This document shows positions 7,946-12,169 of a stretch of 12,169 bases of DNA, one piece after another; the first letter of the stretch is position 1; each line of letters starts with the position of its first letter. The notes beneath the pieces are model-generated. The model did no database searches and was not told the DNA's origin. It saw nothing but the letters and a program-made list of their open reading frames with translations. The stretch is from Clostridium sp. UBA6758 (GTDB lineage: Bacteria > Bacillota > Clostridia > Clostridiales > Clostridiaceae), in the NCBI GenBank assembly GCA_002453475.1, contig DKGY01000116.1, positions 54,714-66,882 of the forward strand. The letters run 5' to 3'. The translations under genes and the position numbers were made by a program.

Positions 7946-8920
7946 TTATATTATATCCATATTATCTCCAGGGTTATCTTTAAGTTTGTCTATAGAGTGA
8001 ACATATCTATTCGTAGTAGCAATACTACTATGAGCTGCAAATTCTCTAACTTTTTCTATGGTGGCTCCTTGAGTAATGGCCATAGTGATCGCTGTGTGTC
8101 TAGTGGAGTGAACTTTTAGTTTTTTATTTATATTGCACTTACTACATATACTTTTTAGCATATAGTTTAAAGTACTAGGATTTAACTTTTCTCCATTTCT
8201 ATTATTAGATGAGTGTCCTATAAATAAATAGTTGTTCTTAAATTCTTCTTTCTCTCTACCGGTAACTAAAATATACTCCTCAATTAAACTTTTCACCTTA
8301 GGTTGAAGCTTTACTAGATCCTTTTTATTTCCTTTTCTAGTTACTTCTATAACATCATACTCTCCATACTTTTTTATATGACATATTCTTATATTTATCA
8401 TTTCTGATTTTCTTAATGCAGTGGTAAGTGCTAAGGCTAATATGGCTTTATTCCTAAGTCCTAATACAGTTGTAGTATCAATACTGCCTAATAAAATCTT
8501 GCTTTCTTCCTCAGTTAAAAATTCCGTAACTTTATTAGTTACAATAGGTTTTTCTTCCTTTACATTTGCAAAAGGATTAAACTTAATAATTCTTATATCA
8601 CTGTAATTATCCTCATACTTCATAAGCCACTTATAAAGAGCAGAAAGGGATGATATCTTTCTATTTATGGTAGCAGAAGATAACCCTTCATTTTGCAAAT
8701 CTAGTATAAACTTTTGAACATGAAATATATTTATTTCTCTTATGTTTTCTATTGTTATACTAGTTATAATCTCTGTATTAAAAAAATCCTTTATATCTTT
8801 TTCATAGCTAATGGCTGTATATTTACTTCTTCCACCCTTTATATCTAGGAAGCATTGAATAAAATGTTTATTTTTTTCTAAATAAAGTTCCTTGTTACTA
8901 TGTATTATTATTTCATTCAT
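7946..8920 (-). CDS. Xer-like tyrosine recombinase/integrase
   Basis: Site-specific recombinase that cuts and rejoins DNA through a 3'-phosphotyrosine. The 324-residue product has an N-terminal SAM-like core-binding domain (about 15-105) and a C-terminal catalytic domain (about 130-310). Candidate catalytic residues are all present: Arg170 (TTALRKSEM), Lys196 (TRKGNKK), His271-x-x-Arg274 (HSTRH), His297 (AAHSSIATTNRY) and nucleophile Tyr306. The usual LGHSS is AAHSS and TGLR is TALR, so it is a diverged Xer-type enzyme rather than an evident XerC or XerD. At 324 residues it is slightly longer than those (about 300). The start at 8920 has GAGGAGGA 4-5 nt upstream. No phage genes or attachment repeats are nearby, so a stand-alone host enzyme is more likely than a prophage integrase. 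It follows the terminator of the HPr gene. Confidence 0.93.
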   Translation of the reverse strand: MNEIIIHSNKELYLEKNKHFIQCFLDIKGGRSKYTAISYEKDIKDFFNTEIITSITIENIREINIFHVQKFILDLQNEGLSSATINRKISSLSALYKWLMKYEDNYSDIRIIKFNPFANVKEEKPIVTNKVTEFLTEEESKILLGSIDTTTVLGLRNKAILALALTTALRKSEMINIRICHIKKYGEYDVIEVTRKGNKKDLVKLQPKVKSLIEEYILVTGREKEEFKNNYLFIGHSSNNRNGEKLNPSTLNYMLKSICSKCNINKKLKVHSTRHTAITMAITQGATIEKVREFAAHSSIATTNRYVHSIDKLKDNPGDNMDII

Positions 8921-8956
8921 AAAATCCTCCTCAATGTCAAAATCCTACTATAGAAC

Positions 8957-8982
8957 AAAAGAACTGCCTTAGCAGTTCTTTT
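8957..8982 (-). terminator. Intrinsic terminator after the HPr gene
   Basis: Perfect 11-bp stem AAAAGAACTGC / GCAGTTCTTTT with a 4-nt loop, 7 nt after the HPr stop codon. The stem ends in TTCTTTTGTTC on the minus strand. It lies only 36 nt before the recombinase start, so some read-through into the recombinase is possible, and no clear separate promoter for the recombinase was found. Confidence 0.85.
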
Positions 8983-8989
8983 ATCTGAA

Positions 8990-9244
8990 TTATAATCCTT
9001 CTACAGTAGAAATGATTTCTGTAAGCGCAAGTTCCTCATCAGTTCCATTAGTTATAATTTTTACTGTATATCCCTTATTAACTCCTAAGGATAACACTCC
9101 AATGAGACTTTTTGCATTAGCTCCTTTGCCATTACATTCTATAGTAACTTCGCACTTAAAAGTAGTAGCCTTTTGAACTAATAAAGTTGCTGGTCTTGCA
9201 TGTAATCCCTGTGGATTATTAATAATTATTTCCTTTGTTAGCAT
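8990..9244 (-). CDS. ptsH: HPr, phosphocarrier protein of the phosphotransferase system
   Basis: Cytosolic phosphocarrier that accepts phosphate from enzyme I and passes it to sugar-specific EIIA domains. The 84-residue product has the catalytic motif GLHARPA (His15, Arg17) and the regulatory motif AKSLIGVLSLG with Ser46, the target of HPr kinase/phosphorylase in Firmicutes. With both sites intact it can serve as a transport HPr and as a CcpA co-regulator. The intact His15 argues against Crh, which lacks it. It starts 23 nt after the aminotransferase gene with a GAGGTGAT ribosome binding site, so the two form an operon, and it ends at a terminator. No ptsI is adjacent. Whether it is the main HPr of the cell or a paralogue cannot be told from the window. 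Confidence 0.92.
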   Translation of the reverse strand: MLTKEIIINNPQGLHARPATLLVQKATTFKCEVTIECNGKGANAKSLIGVLSLGVNKGYTVKIITNGTDEELALTEIISTVEGL

Positions 9245-9267
9245 ATTATCACCTCATTTACGAGAAT

Positions 9268-10461
9268 TTATTTTATGCCATTAACAAAGTCTTCTATTCT
9301 ATTCAATCCTTTTTCTATGTTTTCCATAGATGTAGCATAAGATAATCTTATAAAATCATCTACTCCAAAAGCAATACCTGGTATTACTGCTACCTTCTCC
9401 TTCTCAAGAAGTAGGTCACTGAATGTAAGAGAATCTTTTATAATCTTACCGTCCACTTCCTTATTTAATACCTTTGATATGTTTACCATAACGTAGAATG
9501 CACCTTCTGGCTTAACGCAGGATAAGTTATTTATAGAATTAATTCTATCTACCATAAAATCTCTTCTCTTTTTAAATTCCTGTTTCATTCTTTCAACTTC
9601 ACTTTGATCTCCATTTAAAGCTTCTACAGATGCATATTGAGATATTGAACATGGATTTGAAGTAGTATGACTTTGTATGTTTGACATTAATGAAGTTATC
9701 TTTTCACTAGTTGCTGCATAACCAATTCTCCATCCAGTCATAGCATAAGCTTTAGAAACCCCATTTATTACTATTGTTCTATTATAGGCATCTTCAGATA
9801 AACTTGCTACAGAAATATGACCACTTTCTCCATATAAAAGTTTTTCATATATTTCATCTGATATAATTATTATATCATGTTTTTGTGCAAAAGCTGCAAT
9901 TTTTTCTAACTCTTCTTTCGTGTACGCTGTTCCAGTTGGATTATTAGGACTATTTAGTATCATAGCTTTAGTTTTTTCATTTACTGCTTTTTCCAAAGCT
10001 TCCACTGTTAATTTAAAAGAATTACTTTCTTCTGTTTCAACAAAAGTTGGAACTCCATCAGCCAATTGTACAAGTTCTGGATAACTAACCCAATATGGAG
10101 CGCCTATTAAAACTTCATCTCCTGGATTCAATATAGCTTGAAAAATATTTGCTAAACATTGTTTAGCTCCTGTGGAAATAATAATTTGAGAAGTTTTATA
10201 AGTTAAGTTATTATCTTTTTTAAACTTATTTACAACCGCTTCCTTTAATTCAATTATACCTGAAGCTGCTGTATATCTTGTTTGGCCTGCTTCAATTGCC
10301 TTTATAGCAGCTTGTTGAATATTTTTTGGAGTATTAAAATCTGGCTCTCCTGCACCGAAGCCTATAACGTCAATCCCCTCAGCTTTCATCTTTTTAGCCT
10401 TTGCTGTAATTGCTAATGTTAGTGATGGTGAAATTCCCATTGCTTTTTTTGATAGTATCAT
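9268..10461 (-). CDS. aspB: PLP-dependent class I aminotransferase, aspartate aminotransferase-like
   Basis: Pyridoxal-phosphate enzyme of the fold type I aspartate aminotransferase family, probably interconverting aspartate and 2-oxoglutarate with oxaloacetate and glutamate. The 397-residue product shows GAGEPDF (36-42), TGAK (97-100), PYW (122-124), SPNNPTG with the PLP-binding Asn174, SDEIY (Asp202, Tyr205), the Schiff-base lysine in GVSKAYAMTGWRIG (Lys237, with Arg245), and the substrate carboxylate-binding Arg372 in RLSYA. An ATG 15 nt upstream (10476) is in frame but lacks a ribosome binding site. The ATG at 10461 has GGGGG 8 nt before it and gives the usual start MILSKK and family length. 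Substrate is inferred; some relatives act on other amino acids. First gene of a two-gene unit with HPr. Confidence 0.92.
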   Translation of the reverse strand: MILSKKAMGISPSLTLAITAKAKKMKAEGIDVIGFGAGEPDFNTPKNIQQAAIKAIEAGQTRYTAASGIIELKEAVVNKFKKDNNLTYKTSQIIISTGAKQCLANIFQAILNPGDEVLIGAPYWVSYPELVQLADGVPTFVETEESNSFKLTVEALEKAVNEKTKAMILNSPNNPTGTAYTKEELEKIAAFAQKHDIIIISDEIYEKLLYGESGHISVASLSEDAYNRTIVINGVSKAYAMTGWRIGYAATSEKITSLMSNIQSHTTSNPCSISQYASVEALNGDQSEVERMKQEFKKRRDFMVDRINSINNLSCVKPEGAFYVMVNISKVLNKEVDGKIIKDSLTFSDLLLEKEKVAVIPGIAFGVDDFIRLSYATSMENIEKGLNRIEDFVNGIK

Positions 10462-10469
10462 TATAACTA

Positions 10470-10474
10470 CCCCC
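10470..10474 (-). promoter_or_regulatory. GGGGG-type ribosome binding site deciding the aminotransferase start
   Basis: Minus strand reads ATGGGGGTAGTTATAATG. The G-run lies within codons of the longer frame that would start at 10476, and 8 nt before the ATG at 10461. No ribosome binding site precedes 10476, so the shorter start is preferred. Confidence 0.65.
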
Positions 10475-10621
10475 ATTAATATTTATTCTTTACAATATAA
10501 AATAATTAAAACTATCCAAATAAAAGAAATATTATTTAAACCTTTTCATTTTATTATACTTTCAAAAATATAATAAACGAGTTGGATATTCTACATCTAA
10601 TGAATTTTTCAATGCATTATG

Positions 10622-10648
10622 ACTTCATATGAAAGATAAACTTCATAT
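10622..10648 (-). repeat. Inverted and direct repeats overlapping the aminotransferase transcription start
   Basis: In plus-strand terms, ATATGAA (10627-10633) and TTCATAT (10642-10648) are exact inverted complements 8 nt apart. ACTTCATAT also occurs twice as a direct repeat (10622-10630 and 10640-10648). The block lies just downstream of the -10 element and spans the predicted start (about 10646), a classic repressor-operator position. No regulator is identified. Confidence 0.45.
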
Positions 10649-10652
10649 CTGT

Positions 10653-10681
10653 ATAATACCACTTATTCTATATAGTGTAAA
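10653..10681 (-). promoter_or_regulatory. Sigma-A-type promoter of the aminotransferase-HPr operon
   Basis: Minus strand: -35 TTTACA (10676-10681), 17-bp spacer, -10 TATTAT (10653-10658), predicted start near 10646. The spacing is optimal and the hexamers are good matches. It shares the 12-mer TTACACTATATA, at identical distance from TATTAT, with the promoter at 6323-6351. Long distance to the gene (about 185 nt) is the main reservation. Confidence 0.6.
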
Positions 10682-10787
10682 GATTATACGGTAATTTTAA
10701 CGTACTATTATTATTCTCATTTTTTATTTTTACATACTAACTTTTAATAATATTTGTCCAAAAATCTTAAACTTATTTACTCCAAAT

Positions 10788-10827
10788 ATAAAGACATGAA
10801 ACTAAATTTTTAATTTCATGTCTTTAT
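10788..10827 (-). terminator. Hairpin after spoVS, probable terminator
   Basis: Perfect 14-bp arms ATAAAGACATGAAA (10788-10801) and TTTCATGTCTTTAT (10814-10827) around a 12-nt A/T loop, beginning 15 nt after the spoVS stop codon. The U-rich part on the minus strand (TCTTTATATTT) is partly inside the stem, and similar A/T flanks on the other side could make it bidirectional. Confidence 0.7.
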
Positions 10828-10841
10828 AAATTAAAAATTAT

Positions 10842-11102
10842 TTATTTAGATTGTACTATTAATTTAATAGCAGTTCTTTCTTCCCCATCGATTTCTACAT
10901 CCGTAAATGCTGGTATACATACTAAGTCAACTCCACTAGGTGCCACAAATCCTCTAGCTATAGCTACAGCCTTTACTGCTTGATTGATCGCTCCTGCTCC
11001 TATAGCTTGAATTTCTGCTCCGTTACTTTGTTTTAGTACACCTGCTAGAGCCCCTGCTACTGAATTAGGATTAGATCTTGCTGAAACTTTTAATACCTCC
11101 AT
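10842..11102 (-). CDS. spoVS: Stage V sporulation protein S
   Basis: SpoVS, a small Alba-like protein needed for normal spore septation, coat assembly and progress beyond stage V in Bacillus subtilis; the molecular mechanism is not settled. The 86-residue product matches the canonical length and sequence style, starting MEVLKVSARSNPNSVAGALAG and containing the Gly/Ala-rich AIGAGAINQAVKAVAIARG segment. An in-frame ATG 30 nt upstream (11132) would add ten Ser/Arg-rich residues. I reject it because a perfect AGGAGG (11109-11114) lies 6 nt before the ATG at 11102. It is monocistronic, with its own sigma-H-like promoter and hairpin, and follows rny, an order common in clostridia. Its presence indicates a spore-former or a relative of one, since SpoVS homologues also occur in some non-sporulating bacteria. 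Confidence 0.97.
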   Translation of the reverse strand: MEVLKVSARSNPNSVAGALAGVLKQSNGAEIQAIGAGAINQAVKAVAIARGFVAPSGVDLVCIPAFTDVEIDGEERTAIKLIVQSK

Positions 11103-11167
11103 ATTAAACCTCCTACTACTACTACTTATCACTTATTAAATTAATATTATTAGAATCTTATATATTA

Positions 11168-11194
11168 TTTCTACACTTAATTGAAAATTCCTTT
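11168..11194 (-). promoter_or_regulatory. Sigma-H-type promoter of spoVS
   Basis: Minus strand: AAAGGAATT (11186-11194), 11-bp spacer, GTAGAAA (11168-11174). This fits the sigma-H consensus RnAGGAwww-N11/12-RnnGAAT with one deviation in the last -10 base. It lies about 60 nt before the spoVS ATG and downstream of the rny terminator. Bacillus subtilis spoVS is known to be sigma-H dependent, which supports the assignment. Confidence 0.65.
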
Positions 11195-11250
11195 TATTGA
11201 AAATACAATTTTAGTTTATTGCAAATTAAAACTTTACTTAAAATAACAGC

Positions 11251-11284
11251 TAAAAAAATAAAAGCCTCCTAATAAATAGGAGAC
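11251..11284 (-). terminator. Intrinsic terminator of rny
   Basis: Minus strand: an 8-bp stem including one G-U pair (GTCTCCTA / TTAGGAGGC) with a 5-nt loop, then TTTTATTTTTTTA. It begins 22 nt after the rny stop codon. Classic G+C-containing stem plus U-tract, the best terminator in the window. Confidence 0.92.
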
Positions 11285-11306
11285 TCACTTTTTTCATTAC
11301 CTAATT

Positions 11307-12169
11307 TTACTTTGCATATTCTACTGCTCTTGTTTCTCTGATAACATTAACCTTTATTTGACCTGGATATTCTAGTTCTGATTCTATCTTCTTGACAATA
11401 TCTCTAGCCACTTCAATAGCACCTGCATCATCAATATCTTCTGGTTTAATCATAATTCTGATTTCTCTTCCGGCTTGAATTGCATATGACTTTTCTACAC
11501 ATTCATATGAGTTTGCGATTTCTTCTAATTTTTCTAATCTTTTTATATAGGCTTCTAGAGTTTCTCTTCTAGCACCTGGTCTAGCTGCTGATATAGCATC
11601 TGCTGCTTGAACTAGTACTGCTTCTAGAGATTGATACTCTACATCTCCATGATGAGCTGCAATAGCATTTACAACTATTGGAGATTCATGACATTTTTTA
11701 GCTAACTCAGCACCAATTAGTGCATGTGGTCCTTCTACTTCATGGTCTACAGCTTTACCGATATCATGTAATAATCCACACCTTTTTGCCATGGTAGGAT
11801 CTATTCCAAGCTCTGATGCCATAAGGCCTGCTAAGTATGAAACTTCTATAGAATGTTTTAATACATTTTGACCATAACTAGTTCTATATTTCAATCTTCC
11901 TAAAAGTCTGATTATTTCCACATGTAATCCATGGATACCAGTTTCAAAGGTGGCTTGCTCGCCCTCTTCTCTTATGTCATTTTCAACATCTTTTTTCGCT
12001 TTTTCAACCATTTCCTCAATTCTTGCTGGGTGTATTCTTCCATCAACTATTAGTTTTTCTAAGGCAATCTTAGCTACCTCTCTTCTAATAGGATCAAAAG
12101 CTGAAAGAATAACAGCTTCCGGAGTATCATCTATTATTAAATCAACTCCAGTTAAAGTTTCAAGGGCTA
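11307..12169 (-). CDS. rny: RNase Y (endoribonuclease), N-terminus outside the window
   Basis: Membrane-anchored endoribonuclease that starts decay and processing of many mRNAs in Firmicutes. Only the C-terminal 286 residues are present, and the frame is open to the right edge. What is visible is the end of the KH RNA-binding domain ([26 protein letters not shown] style) and the linker [12 protein letters not shown]. The HD metal-dependent phosphohydrolase domain follows, with [10 protein letters not shown], the diagnostic LLHDIGK (His-Asp codons at 11763-11768) and AAHHGDVE. The C-terminus, ending AVEYAK, is typical. The internal ATG at 12011 is not the start, since the KH/HD sequence continues upstream of it. 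The N-terminal membrane helix and coiled coil lie beyond 12169. The gene ends at a strong terminator ahead of spoVS. Confidence 0.97.
   Translation of the reverse strand, partial: ALETLTGVDLIIDDTPEAVILSAFDPIRREVAKIALEKLIVDGRIHPARIEEMVEKAKKDVENDIREEGEQATFETGIHGLHVEIIRLLGRLKYRTSYGQNVLKHSIEVSYLAGLMASELGIDPTMAKRCGLLHDIGKAVDHEVEGPHALIGAELAKKCHESPIVVNAIAAHHGDVEYQSLEAVLVQAADAISAARPGARRETLEAYIKRLEKLEEIANSYECVEKSYAIQAGREIRIMIKPEDIDDAGAIEVARDIVKKIESELEYPGQIKVNVIRETRAVEYAK

Larger units (their letters stand above)
10477..10787 (-). other. Gene-free A+T-rich leader and promoter region before the aminotransferase gene
   Basis: No coding frame is credible here on either strand. Going towards the gene it contains the promoter at 10653-10681, an inverted plus direct repeat at 10622-10648 over the predicted start, and about 185 nt of untranslated leader. 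The leader has a perfect 9-bp inverted repeat: TTTATTATA at 10550-10558 with TATAATAAA at 10569-10577, loop 10 nt. I recognise no known riboswitch or T-box. The leader lacks a strong terminator-like stem with a U-run. Confidence 0.6.

Noticed and set aside
6769..8606. Short plus-strand open frames at 6769-6960, 7736-7930 and 8421-8606
   Set aside because: Each is mostly or wholly antisense to a better-supported minus-strand gene and shows no recognisable protein or start signal.
8935..8940. Perfect TTGACA just upstream of the recombinase (minus strand)
   Set aside because: A -10 element at the proper distance would fall inside the gene and reads AATGAA. The hexamer overlaps the lead-in to the ribosome binding site, so it cannot promote the full gene.
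11103..11132. Upstream ATG (11132) for spoVS and the AGT triplet run
   Set aside because: The AGGAGG inside this stretch fixes the start at 11102. The four AGT copies are too short to be a meaningful tandem repeat.
12011..12011. ATG at 12011 as the start of an HD-domain gene
   Set aside because: The frame continues upstream to the window edge with clear RNase Y KH-domain sequence, so this Met is internal.

Overview
The window is a low-G+C (by eye around 30%), all-minus-strand stretch of a Firmicutes chromosome. It is most consistent with an endospore-forming Clostridium (cluster I). Reasons are the A+T-rich codon use, strong AGGAGG-type ribosome binding sites, a canonical 86-residue SpoVS, RNase Y, and the DUF4321-maf-radC-mreBCD-PBP2 gene order. 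Every credible gene runs right to left, so the order below follows transcription, from high to low coordinates.

Right end (12169-10842): the 3' two thirds of rny (RNase Y; its 5' end lies outside the window) stops at a textbook intrinsic terminator. Next comes spoVS, preceded by a sequence that fits the sigma-H promoter consensus on both elements, and followed by its own hairpin. A gene-free stretch of about 370 bases follows. It holds a good sigma-A-type promoter and a long A+T-rich leader for a class I aminotransferase (aspB-like), which forms a two-gene unit with an HPr gene (ptsH-like). That unit ends in a hairpin at 8957-8982.

Middle (8920-6409): three genes sit between terminators: a Xer-like tyrosine recombinase with all its catalytic residues, an acidic protein I do not recognise, and a membrane-anchored SPOR-domain protein. 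The last is the most interesting gene here. It lies immediately upstream of the maf block, where Bacillus subtilis has spoIIB (also a SPOR-domain, septal peptidoglycan protein), so it may be a clostridial positional counterpart of SpoIIB.

Left half (6351-1): one promoter appears to drive a seven-gene operon with no internal terminator: DUF4321 membrane protein, maf, radC, mreB, mreC, mreD and a class B penicillin-binding protein (PBP2/mrdA) that runs off the left edge. MreB, MreC, MreD and PBP2 are the cell-elongation (rod) machinery. Genes are tightly packed, with mreC and mreD overlapping by 11 nt. The PBP2 contains an unusually long insertion in its transpeptidase domain.

No phage, IS element, CRISPR array, tRNA or rRNA was seen. 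This is mostly a conserved housekeeping region. The second-look items are the SPOR gene, the recombinase/unknown pair, a 12-base sequence with identical spacing shared by two promoters, the sigma-H promoter of spoVS, inverted repeats beside two promoters, GGGGG-type ribosome binding sites on three genes, and the PBP2 insertion.
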